Assembly (NCBI GenBank): GCA_004102805.1
Contig: SCEG01000034.1
Coordinates: 1-34,552 of the forward strand
Source: Muribaculaceae bacterium Isolate-002 (NCI)
GTDB taxonomy: Bacteria > Bacteroidota > Bacteroidia > Bacteroidales > Muribaculaceae
Direction of reading: 5' to 3'
Length of the DNA stretch: 34,552 bases
The translations under genes and the position numbers were made by a program. A model generated the notes under the pieces. The model did no database searches and was not told the origin of the DNA. It worked only from the letters and a program-made list of their open reading frames with translations. The stretch's first letter is position 1; each line of letters starts with the position of its first letter. Positions 22,367 to 30,324 of this stretch are shown here, piece after piece.

Positions 22367-24796
22367 TTATCTTACCTCAACGATGCATGTCGCCGGCTTC
22401 ACACCCTTCGCGCTGGCGGTAAACTTGATTTCTCCCGCCGACTTGCCGCTCCGTGCTATCGCGGTCGCCGCTCCGCTGAACAGATCCATCTCCGGGTTCT
22501 GGAAAGGCAAGAGCGATGTCGGGTTGCCGTTGGCCGTTGCCTCAAACCTTCCCGCTCCCGTCACGCTGAACTTCACGCAGCGGCTGTCGTCCGGCACAAT
22601 ATTGCCATCCTTGTCAGCCACCTGCACGGTGAAGTAAACCAGGTCATCCCCGTTGGCGGCAAGCGTGTCGGTGTTGGCTGTTACGACAAGGTGATGCGGC
22701 TTGCCTGCCGTTTTTATAATCTTCTCTGCTGCACGATTGCCGTTTTCATCGTATGCCACAACCTTGAGTTCCCCCGGCTCATAGCGGGTTTCGTTCCACA
22801 TCAGGCGGTAGCGGGTCTGGAGTGTGGAGTCGTTCTTTTCTCTCACTCCCTGGCTCTTGCCGTTGATAAACAGCTCGGCGCTCGGATATGACGTGTAGAC
22901 AAACACCGGAGTCACTTCCCCTTCGCGTCCTTTCCAGTTCCAGTGCGGAAGCACATGCAGCGTAGTGTCCCTGCTGTTCCATTGCGAGCGATACAGATAA
23001 TATCTGTCCTTCGGAAGCGATGCCAGGTCTATGATTCCGAATACAGAGCTGTGGCTTGGCCACGCGTCGGTATCGTAGGGCGACGGTTCGCCGAGATAGT
23101 CGAAGCCGGTCCACACAAACTGACCCAATACCCACGGCTGCTCATCCATGAAGAAATCTATGTCGGGCGTATTCGACCAGAAGCATGCCTCATTGTCATA
23201 GCTCGACGACTGATTGTCGGCATGCATCACCTGATTGTGTTCCACCTCGAATGATACCGGGAAATGATACACTCCGCGCGACGACACTGTCGATGCTGTC
23301 TCCGAACCCAATATCATTTTCTGAGGCAGCATGTCGTAGGCCTTCTCGTAATACTGCGGTTTGTAATTGAAACCGGGTATGTCGAGCGATGCCGCGAAGC
23401 CGTTGTCGAGCACAGCGCCGATCTGGTCCATGCCGCATGTCACCGGACGCGTCGCGTCAAGCGACTTCACCAAATCCTGGAGCATCGTAAGCTCCGACAC
23501 TCCGTCGGGGCCCCATTGGCTTGGCACTTCGTTGCCGATCGACCACATCACCACTGACGGTGAGTTACGGTAACGTTTCACCATGTTTGTGACATCTTTT
23601 TCTGCCCAGTCTGCGAAGAAGCGACCGTAGCCGTTGGGCGATTTCGGACGGAAACTCCAGTCATCAAACGGCTCCACCATAAGCATCATGCCCACCTCGT
23701 CGCAAATCTCCACCAGCTCCGGCGCAGGCATATTGTGAGCCGTGCGTATGGCGTTGGCACCCATATCCTTTAGCAGTGCCACCTGGTGGCGGAGCGCCGA
23801 GCGGTTGACTGCGGCGCCGAGCGGCCCGAGATCGTGGTGGTTGCACACACCCTTGAATTTCGTTGGCTCGCCGTTGAGGTGAAATCCGAGTTCCGGTATA
23901 TACTCCAGACTTCTCACTCCGAATTTGGTTTCGTAACTGTCCACCTCTTTGCCGTCGACCCTCAGACTGGTGCGGGCGGTGTAAAGGGCAGGGGAGTCGG
24001 GGCTCCACAGCTGTGGCTCTGCAAGCAGAAAATTCTGTGTGAATTTCTGTCCGTGCGATATATACGGCGCGCTGTTGCTTGCCGCTATGCTCCCGTCAGG
24101 AGCGATGATATCGGTGACGACATCTACAGGCTCCCCCTTGCGAGCGCCGGCAATCTCCATCTCCAGTTTTACCGATGCCCTGTCTCTCGTCACTGTCGGA
24201 GTGGTGACGTATGTGCCCCACACCGGTATATGCACGCGGTCGGTGTTTACAACATGTACGTTGCGGTATAGTCCCGCGCCTGGATACCATCGTGAAGCTC
24301 TTTCAAAATTTTCAAGCTCGACTACCATATCGTTGCTTCCGGGCACTACGGCTTCGGTAACGTCGGCGTAAAACGAGTTGTAACCGTAAGGCCAGTATGC
24401 AACCTCCCTGCCGTTGACCTTGACATGCGCGTTGCTCATCGCCCCGTCAAAAACTAATGTTACATTGCGGCCTGTCGTGTCTACCACCTCGAAGGTCGTG
24501 CGGTAGCTTCCCTTTCCGATGAATGGCAGTCCGCCGGTGCGGCCTGTCTTTACGGTCTCCTCTGTTTCTCCGTTCTGCTCCACGGCCACTGTCTGAAGGT
24601 CGTTGTTTCTGTCAAACGGCCCGTAGATGGCCCAGTCGTGGGGCACTCTCACATGCTGCCACTCCTTAGCTCCGGCTGCGGCTCCCTTTGTGAATTCCCA
24701 GCCGTCGTTGAGGGTCGTGACTCTTCTTTCTCCGTTGGCGGTGAAAACAATGGCTCCCGAAAGAGCCATTGCAGTTATTATAGTTGTTGTTTTCAT
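22367..24796 (-). CDS. GH2 beta-galactosidase of the galactan locus
   Basis: The product has 809 residues. A signal peptide (about 1-22, no lipobox) suggests a periplasmic enzyme. The domains in order are the sugar-binding sandwich (about 25-185), immunoglobulin-like domain (about 190-295), catalytic barrel (about 297-600), a DUF4982-like sandwich (about 625-715) and a final beta domain (about 718-809). The acid/base is Glu423 (SIGNEVP) and the nucleophile probably Glu499 (ILGSETAS). GH2 members of this layout release galactose from the ends of oligosaccharides. Its ATG overlaps the stop of the GH53 gene (ATGA). It resembles the GH2 of the B. thetaiotaomicron beta-1,4-galactan locus. Confidence 0.92.
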   Translation of the reverse strand: MKTTTIITAMALSGAIVFTANGERRVTTLNDGWEFTKGAAAGAKEWQHVRVPHDWAIYGPFDRNNDLQTVAVEQNGETEETVKTGRTGGLPFIGKGSYRTTFEVVDTTGRNVTLVFDGAMSNAHVKVNGREVAYWPYGYNSFYADVTEAVVPGSNDMVVELENFERASRWYPGAGLYRNVHVVNTDRVHIPVWGTYVTTPTVTRDRASVKLEMEIAGARKGEPVDVVTDIIAPDGSIAASNSAPYISHGQKFTQNFLLAEPQLWSPDSPALYTARTSLRVDGKEVDSYETKFGVRSLEYIPELGFHLNGEPTKFKGVCNHHDLGPLGAAVNRSALRHQVALLKDMGANAIRTAHNMPAPELVEICDEVGMMLMVEPFDDWSFRPKSPNGYGRFFADWAEKDVTNMVKRYRNSPSVVMWSIGNEVPSQWGPDGVSELTMLQDLVKSLDATRPVTCGMDQIGAVLDNGFAASLDIPGFNYKPQYYEKAYDMLPQKMILGSETASTVSSRGVYHFPVSFEVEHNQVMHADNQSSSYDNEACFWSNTPDIDFFMDEQPWVLGQFVWTGFDYLGEPSPYDTDAWPSHSSVFGIIDLASLPKDRYYLYRSQWNSRDTTLHVLPHWNWKGREGEVTPVFVYTSYPSAELFINGKSQGVREKNDSTLQTRYRLMWNETRYEPGELKVVAYDENGNRAAEKIIKTAGKPHHLVVTANTDTLAANGDDLVYFTVQVADKDGNIVPDDSRCVKFSVTGAGRFEATANGNPTSLLPFQNPEMDLFSGAATAIARSGKSAGEIKFTASAKGVKPATCIVEVR

Positions 24797-25866
24797 TCGT
24801 TTTTCAATTTCTTGTATTCCACAAACGCATCAAGGGCGATAGTCGGCGAGTCATTGTCGAAACATCCGAGCTGATATCCGCCGTTATAGCCGCCCGGTGC
24901 TTCCGGCTCCCAGTAAAACACTCCCTCGACATCGGCGGTCAACGCTTTTTCTATTAGGGCTTTGGTGTGTTCGGGCTGATCCCACGGCGCGCCTATCTCG
25001 CATATCATCACCGGCTTGCCGTATTTCTGCTTGCAATGCTCGATGTTGGCCATGCAGTCGGCTACTACCTTTTCCCAGCCGCCGGTCTCGCCGGCCTGTT
25101 CGGCCCAATAGGGGTAGAGCGACATTCCGATCATGTCATATTTACCGCCGTTGGCCTCCAGTATGTCAAACATGCGGTCGTAACGTTCACGGTCATTGCC
25201 TCCGTCGAGATGCACTATGACTTTTGCTTCGGGAAATACTCCCTTCACCGCGTCATATCCCGCATTGTTGAGTGCCGTCAGTTGCTCCGGATTGTCTGTT
25301 GAACCTGCGGGCAGCATCATGCCGGGTGTTGTCTCGTTGCCCACCTGCACCCATTCCGGACTGACTCCGGCCTCTTTGAGCGCTGTCAGTGTCTCGGTGA
25401 CATGGTTGCCAACAGCCTTCTTCAGATCTTCAAACGACAGCTCTTTCCATGCCTCGGGCATTACCTGATGACCCGGATCGGCCCACGTGTCGGAGAAGTG
25501 GAAGTCTATCATTGTCCGCAGCCCCAGACTGTCGGCGCGCGATGCTTTCTTTACCACATCGTCAATGCTGTTCCATCCCTCCGCAGGATTGACCCAAACG
25601 CGCAGACGTATCGAGTTGACGCCGCAGCAGTCGCGGAGCAGTTGCATGCATTCCATCTCCTGGCGATCTTCGCCGGGCGTATAGAATTTGCGCCCCTCCG
25701 CCTCCATTTGTGTGAGCCAGCTCACATCAGCGCCTAAGGCGAAGCCTGTTTCTTTTGCATTGACCTCGGCCGGCTGATTTTCAGCGCTCTCTGTCTGCTG
25801 TTTCCCGGAGCATGAGAGCAGCGTCGCCGACATGAGCAATGCAGATATTATTGATGTATATTTCAT
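24793..25866 (-). CDS. GH53 endo-beta-1,4-galactanase, copy 1 (downstream)
   Basis: The ATG at 25866 is used; the longer frame to 25974 would run through the intergenic repeat into the next gene and lacks a signal peptide at its start. The product has 357 residues and a lipobox ending at Cys19 (LLSCSG). The barrel shows GADVSWLTQMEAEG, acid/base Glu178 (QVGNETT) and nucleophile Glu290 (VMICEIG). GH53 cleaves internal bonds of beta-1,4-galactan, the side chain of pectin and type I arabinogalactan. The stretch after Cys19 (SGKQQT) is not acidic, so it may face the periplasm. It ends by overlap with the GH2 gene. Confidence 0.93.
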   Translation of the reverse strand: MKYTSIISALLMSATLLSCSGKQQTESAENQPAEVNAKETGFALGADVSWLTQMEAEGRKFYTPGEDRQEMECMQLLRDCCGVNSIRLRVWVNPAEGWNSIDDVVKKASRADSLGLRTMIDFHFSDTWADPGHQVMPEAWKELSFEDLKKAVGNHVTETLTALKEAGVSPEWVQVGNETTPGMMLPAGSTDNPEQLTALNNAGYDAVKGVFPEAKVIVHLDGGNDRERYDRMFDILEANGGKYDMIGMSLYPYWAEQAGETGGWEKVVADCMANIEHCKQKYGKPVMICEIGAPWDQPEHTKALIEKALTADVEGVFYWEPEAPGGYNGGYQLGCFDNDSPTIALDAFVEYKKLKNE

Positions 25867-25889
25867 GATTGCTATTTTTTTTGTTAAGT

Positions 25890-25955
25890 GTGTTGCAAAA
25901 CGTAGGGAAGCACGGCTCGTGCGTCCGTCAAAACGCTTCCGAATTCTGCGACACC
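25890..25955. repeat. short palindromic repeat between the two GH53 genes
   Basis: The ends are GTGTTGCA (25890-25897) and TGCGACACC (25947-25955), an imperfect inverted pair. The core GCACGGCTCGTGC at 25910-25922 is a 5-bp stem with a 3-nt loop. GGAAGC and GCTTCC form an outer pair. The core and ends match the larger element at 7091-7215. It lies in the 91-bp gap of the operon and could affect message stability. Confidence 0.5.
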
Positions 25956-25957
25956 TT

Positions 25958-27001
25958 TTATTTGAATGCGTCAAGTGCTATGGTAGGTGTCCCGTTTTCA
26001 AAGCAGCCTTTGTTATATCCGCCGTTATATCCGGCCGGTGCCTGCGGCTCCCAGTAGAAGATACCTTTGACATCGAGCGATGATGTGCGTCCGATGATAT
26101 CGGTGAGCATCGCTTTGCAGGCGGCAGCTTCGCGGTAATCCATGCCGACCTCGCATATCATCACCGGTTTGCCGTAGGTCGCGGTGACATGGCCGATGTT
26201 GGCGATAAGGTCGTCGACGGAGCTTTTCCAGCTGTCGGCCTCTGGATAAAATGACATTCCTATCATGTCATATTTTCCGTTATTGGCCTTAAGCGCACCG
26301 AATATACGGTCATAGCGCCATTGGTCGTTTCCGTTGTCAAGATGCACTATCACACTTGCCTCGGGAAATACTGCCTTGACCGCGTCATAGCCTGTCGATA
26401 CAAGTTCCGAGAAATTCGCGGGATTGTCTATCGACCCTAAGGGGAACAGCATTCCGGGCGTTGTCTCGTTGCCGATCTGCACCCATTCAGGTTCTATGCC
26501 GTAGGCGGCCAGGCTTGTCAGCATCTTGTTGACATGCGACGTGACGGCTTCTTTGAGCCCGTTCATGTCGAGTCCGGCCCACGCGGCTGGTGTCTCCTGG
26601 TGGTCGGGGTCGGCCCATGTGTCTGAAAAATGGAAATCAATCATCAGCCGCAGTCCCAGGGCGTTTGCGCGACGTGCTTTTACGAGCACGTCATCGATAT
26701 TGTTCCACCCCTCCTGTGGGTTGACCCACACGCGCAGACGTATCGAGTTGACTCCGCAATATTCTTTGAGCAGCCCCATGCACTCGGTCTGTGAGCCGTC
26801 GGGAGCATAGAATTTCTCCCCCTCTGCCTCCATTTGTGTAAGCCAGCTCACGTCGGCGCCCTTGGCGAAAGTGCCGCGTTCGATTTCTATCGGTTTGTTG
26901 TCGACAGGCGGATTGCTTACCGGGCTGTCCTCGCTGCATCCTGTCAATGCTGCCATTGCCGAAACCGCTGCCGATGCTAATATTCTTGATATTGTTTTCA
27001 T
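25958..27001 (-). CDS. GH53 endo-beta-1,4-galactanase, copy 2 (upstream)
   Basis: The product has 347 residues and is clearly a paralogue of the neighbour. It has GADVSWLTQMEAEG, acid/base Glu179 (QIGNETT), nucleophile Glu284 (VMICEVG) and the same C-terminal GYNGGY-CF pattern. The lipobox ends at Cys22 (ALTGCSED), with acidic Glu and Asp close behind, consistent with a surface-export signal. It is thus the better candidate for the surface endo-enzyme that makes oligosaccharides for SusCD import. The gene starts 5 nt after the SusE/F-like gene. The known B. thetaiotaomicron galactan locus has one GH53, so a duplication is inferred here. Confidence 0.93.
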   Translation of the reverse strand: MKTISRILASAAVSAMAALTGCSEDSPVSNPPVDNKPIEIERGTFAKGADVSWLTQMEAEGEKFYAPDGSQTECMGLLKEYCGVNSIRLRVWVNPQEGWNNIDDVLVKARRANALGLRLMIDFHFSDTWADPDHQETPAAWAGLDMNGLKEAVTSHVNKMLTSLAAYGIEPEWVQIGNETTPGMLFPLGSIDNPANFSELVSTGYDAVKAVFPEASVIVHLDNGNDQWRYDRIFGALKANNGKYDMIGMSFYPEADSWKSSVDDLIANIGHVTATYGKPVMICEVGMDYREAAACKAMLTDIIGRTSSLDVKGIFYWEPQAPAGYNGGYNKGCFENGTPTIALDAFK

Positions 27002-27006
27002 TATGA

Positions 27007-28716
27007 TTAAAGGTTTGAATAAGAGTAAACACTGTTTATAACGTCGACAGTCAGCAGATATTGTCCCGGAGCAAGGTCATTGTCGCCGTCAAAGCCGTCA
27101 TGGCCGTAAAGCAGTTCGCCGTTGCCGCCTCCGAAAAACACTTCCCAGCTTTCGTTGATAAGTATTTTCACACCCCACGGGGTCGGTGCGGTTTTCTCGA
27201 CTATCGCTGTGTACACGCCGGCGGTCTCGCCGGGTGTCATCGCCGTTATGCTCCAGTCGTCGTTAAGTCCGGTGTATGACACAGTGTTGACCGGTATCGC
27301 TTCATACCTGAGGTCGCCGATGCTCACATTCAGTATATACAGCCCTGCTTCGGGTGCCGGAATATTTGTCTTGGCCTCGAATTTGAGATTGCCTGACAAT
27401 CCGTCGCCTTCGCCGCCCGAGCCCCAGGCGTCATCCCAGTTATCGGCCTCCTTATAGAGCTTGTAGCCCCATTTCGAGGCGAAATATACGCCGCCGGCGT
27501 ATGCTCGATCCTCTTCATTGTAGAGACGCAGGTAATTGTTGAAATGCCAGCTCCCCGATATCGCGTCGTCATGTCCCGACAGATACAGCAGCGGGCTTGC
27601 CGGTTCTTCAGGTGCGCTCTCCTCGCCGAAAGTGACTTTCCATTGCAGAGGGCTGACAAGTGTCAGTTTCATCGTCTGTGTCCCTGCAGCAGGCACATTG
27701 ACGCTTATCTGCGTTGCTGTCTCCGAATATACAAGATTGTCGGCTGTTCCGCTCAGTGCCACTGTCTTGGTTATCGACGAACTGCTGTCACCCGTGCTCA
27801 GATCATAAAGCGTGCCGGTGCCGCAGACGGTTATGTTCATGTTGCCGGCGGCCATGTCGGTTGTCAGGCTCCATGAGCACTCCTTGCGGTCAAATTCCAT
27901 CTCGCCGGAGATATCGCCTGACACTGTCAGTGACGGGATGGAGAGTGCGCTCCACTCCATATCCACCGTATTGACCGTGGTGAAATAGCACCCTGCCGTG
28001 CCGGGATACCACATGTTCCAGTAATCTTCGTCCATCGTCGACGACGATATTGCGAATGTGCCGTGTGTCGAGGAGTTGCCCCAGATTACCCCGGTCGCTT
28101 CCTTCATATACCAGTTCTCCCAGCCGCTTACGCCGGTGAAGCCTTTGTATATGCCGTCTGACTCTGGCGACGACAGCGTCATGGCCGTCATCTCCATATT
28201 CTTGTCAAGCACGTAAGCCACACTCATGTCTATCTTGTAGGGTGTCACGAATATACTGAGCACATTGCTGTAGGTCGGATCGATATTCTTGCCTGTGACT
28301 GTCTTTATTCTGACGAACACTTCGGCGCGCTCGCCTCCCTCTACGCCAAGACGGCTCATCAGAGAGTTGAGTTCCGCTACGGTAAACTGGCGGTAATACT
28401 GTCCGTCGGCCACCGATGTGCTGACTGCCTGTGAGAAATCATCAGTGAGCGACATCTCCACACTGTTGGTTACAATGCCGTCAGGAAGAGCAACAGCCGG
28501 ATTGCTGAGCGTGAGATTGCCGTTCTCGTCCCAGTTGAGCGTAAGTGCAAGTGCGTTCAGGTTGTTGTAGTCGAGCACTATCTCGCCGCCCGACACACCC
28601 ACTGTCACATCGTCGCCGCCGTTGATGGTGAGCATGTCGCCGTCTTTGTCACACGATACGGCTGCAAACCCGGCCGCAGCTGCGATGCAAATGCGTGTTA
28701 TATGGTTGATTTTCAT
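27007..28716 (-). CDS. SusE/SusF-like surface glycan-binding lipoprotein
   Basis: The product has 569 residues with a lipobox at Cys22 (AAVSC) followed by DKDGD, an acidic surface-export-like signal. The N-terminal third resembles the SusE N-terminal domain (strands such as GGEIVLDYNNLNALALTLNW). The rest holds repeated beta-sandwich modules with aromatic residues suited to sugar binding, such as GWENWYMKEATGVIWG and a C-terminal module ending DVINSVYSYSNL. Its place directly after susD and before the GH53 genes supports a role in capturing galactan at the cell surface. No enzymatic motif is seen. Confidence 0.85.
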   Translation of the reverse strand: MKINHITRICIAAAAGFAAVSCDKDGDMLTINGGDDVTVGVSGGEIVLDYNNLNALALTLNWDENGNLTLSNPAVALPDGIVTNSVEMSLTDDFSQAVSTSVADGQYYRQFTVAELNSLMSRLGVEGGERAEVFVRIKTVTGKNIDPTYSNVLSIFVTPYKIDMSVAYVLDKNMEMTAMTLSSPESDGIYKGFTGVSGWENWYMKEATGVIWGNSSTHGTFAISSSTMDEDYWNMWYPGTAGCYFTTVNTVDMEWSALSIPSLTVSGDISGEMEFDRKECSWSLTTDMAAGNMNITVCGTGTLYDLSTGDSSSSITKTVALSGTADNLVYSETATQISVNVPAAGTQTMKLTLVSPLQWKVTFGEESAPEEPASPLLYLSGHDDAISGSWHFNNYLRLYNEEDRAYAGGVYFASKWGYKLYKEADNWDDAWGSGGEGDGLSGNLKFEAKTNIPAPEAGLYILNVSIGDLRYEAIPVNTVSYTGLNDDWSITAMTPGETAGVYTAIVEKTAPTPWGVKILINESWEVFFGGGNGELLYGHDGFDGDNDLAPGQYLLTVDVINSVYSYSNL

Positions 28717-28735
28717 ATATGATCGTGATTAGGAA

Positions 28736-30304
28736 TTAGTAATTTGGGTTTGACAGATTGGTGTTGACCGACAGTTCGGTAGCAGGTATCGGATAGATTT
28801 CATATTTGCTGTCGACTGCCTTGCCGTCGACTACGCCACCCTTCCACTGCCAGATATATTTGTCGGTGGTAAACATTCCGAAGCGGCGGAGGTCGGTGCG
28901 GCGCACTGACTCATGAAGAAGCTCGCGGGCTCGTTCATCGATAAAGAACTGCAGATCCATCTCTGCGTCGCTCAGATTGCCGGAGGTATCGCCGTAGGCT
29001 CTCTCGCGCACTTTGTTGACAAGCGCCAGCGCTTCTGCGCGGCTAATACCTGACCCGCCTCTGACTGCCGACTCGGCGGCCATCAGATACACATCGGCCA
29101 GACGGAATACCGGCAGGTCGGTCGAACAGCCGTTCACAGCCGTGTTTGAGGCTGCCGTGCCGTCGTCATAAAGGTTGGTGAACTTCTCGCTGAAATAGCC
29201 CTGCGACTGGTCGTTGTAAACAGCTATGTATTGTGTCTGGCCGTCGGTATAGAACATGCAGCGTGAGTCTTTCGATGTCGCAACATCGCCGAACTTCGCC
29301 GGTATTTCTCCGCGGACGCGGAAATTGCCCCAGCCGTTGGTGATGCCATACTTCGCCGGATCCTGTGTCGAGGTGTTGGAGCATGACCCGCAGATGATGT
29401 TGGTTGTGGCGCCCCATGTCACTGTTGTCGTTGCGTCAATCACAAACGAGAAGATGATTTCATTGGTGCGAAGGTGGTTTGACGCGTTGAAAAGTTTGTA
29501 AAACTCAGGTTCGAGAGAGTATTTGCCGCTGTTGATGATTTTGTTGCAGTAGGTGATGCAGTCGGTATAGCGCGCCTCCCGGGTGTAAACCTCGGCGTTG
29601 AGATATAGTCGGGCAAGAAGCGACTGCACCGCTCCTCGCGTTGCGCGGCCGTACTCATTGTCTGCCGGAACTGCCTCTTCGATATCCTTGAGCTCGCTCT
29701 CGATGAAATCAAACAGCTGCTCGTCGCCGTATCTTTCCGGTATATATCCTGAAATCGGGGTGTCCTCGTTGGAGAACGGTCCCTGCGCGTAGAGGTCGAG
29801 CACCCAGTAATACGACAGCGCCCTTAGAAACCTTGTCTCGGCTTTCATCGCTCTGATTTCAGCCTGCTCCGCTTCGGTGAAACGGCCTATCGAGCCGTCG
29901 GTCGAATTGCGTATGAACTCGTTGCACACCGATATCGTGTAATATAGACGGTAGTAAGCGTCCTGCACCCACACGTCATTGGCATCCCAGTTGAAATGCG
30001 ACACATCATAGAGCGAGCTCCATGTGTTGATGCTCTCGTCGGTTGCGTCCTCCTGCATGTTGAATATGCATCTCGACAGGTCATATCCCTTTTCGGAATC
30101 AATGTCGGGATTGCCGTCCTTCTCCTGCCCCGTGATGACAAAGCATGCGTATGCCTTTGCTAAAACCTGCCGGTAGCTCTCAGGCGACGAATACACTACG
30201 GTGGCGTCTTGCTCGAATACAGGGCGCTGGTCAAGATCGTCGACACATGATGTCAGTGACATCGCTCCGATTGCCAGTGCCGCAAGTATATATCTGTTTT
30301 TCAT
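28736..30304 (-). CDS. SusD-like glycan-binding lipoprotein
   Basis: The product has 522 residues, the family length. The lipobox ends at Cys20 (SLTSC) followed by VDDLDQ, the usual surface signal. The helical TPR-like scaffold is evident (VCNEFIRNSTD, KAETRFLRALSYYWVLDLYAQGPF). The C-terminal RagB/SusD motif is ARELLHESVRRTDLRRFGMF, and it ends in IYPIPATEL. It forms the lid on the SusC channel in the outer membrane and binds the incoming oligosaccharide. It starts 20 nt after susC. Specificity for galacto-oligosaccharides is inferred from the neighbouring GH53 and GH2 enzymes. Confidence 0.95.
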   Translation of the reverse strand: MKNRYILAALAIGAMSLTSCVDDLDQRPVFEQDATVVYSSPESYRQVLAKAYACFVITGQEKDGNPDIDSEKGYDLSRCIFNMQEDATDESINTWSSLYDVSHFNWDANDVWVQDAYYRLYYTISVCNEFIRNSTDGSIGRFTEAEQAEIRAMKAETRFLRALSYYWVLDLYAQGPFSNEDTPISGYIPERYGDEQLFDFIESELKDIEEAVPADNEYGRATRGAVQSLLARLYLNAEVYTREARYTDCITYCNKIINSGKYSLEPEFYKLFNASNHLRTNEIIFSFVIDATTTVTWGATTNIICGSCSNTSTQDPAKYGITNGWGNFRVRGEIPAKFGDVATSKDSRCMFYTDGQTQYIAVYNDQSQGYFSEKFTNLYDDGTAASNTAVNGCSTDLPVFRLADVYLMAAESAVRGGSGISRAEALALVNKVRERAYGDTSGNLSDAEMDLQFFIDERARELLHESVRRTDLRRFGMFTTDKYIWQWKGGVVDGKAVDSKYEIYPIPATELSVNTNLSNPNY

Positions 30305-30324
30305 TTTGGTCTTGATTTTGGTGG

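Noticed and set aside
25867..25974. N-terminal extension of the downstream GH53 gene
   Set aside because: It would cover the palindromic repeat and overlap the neighbour; a proper lipoprotein signal starts at 25866.
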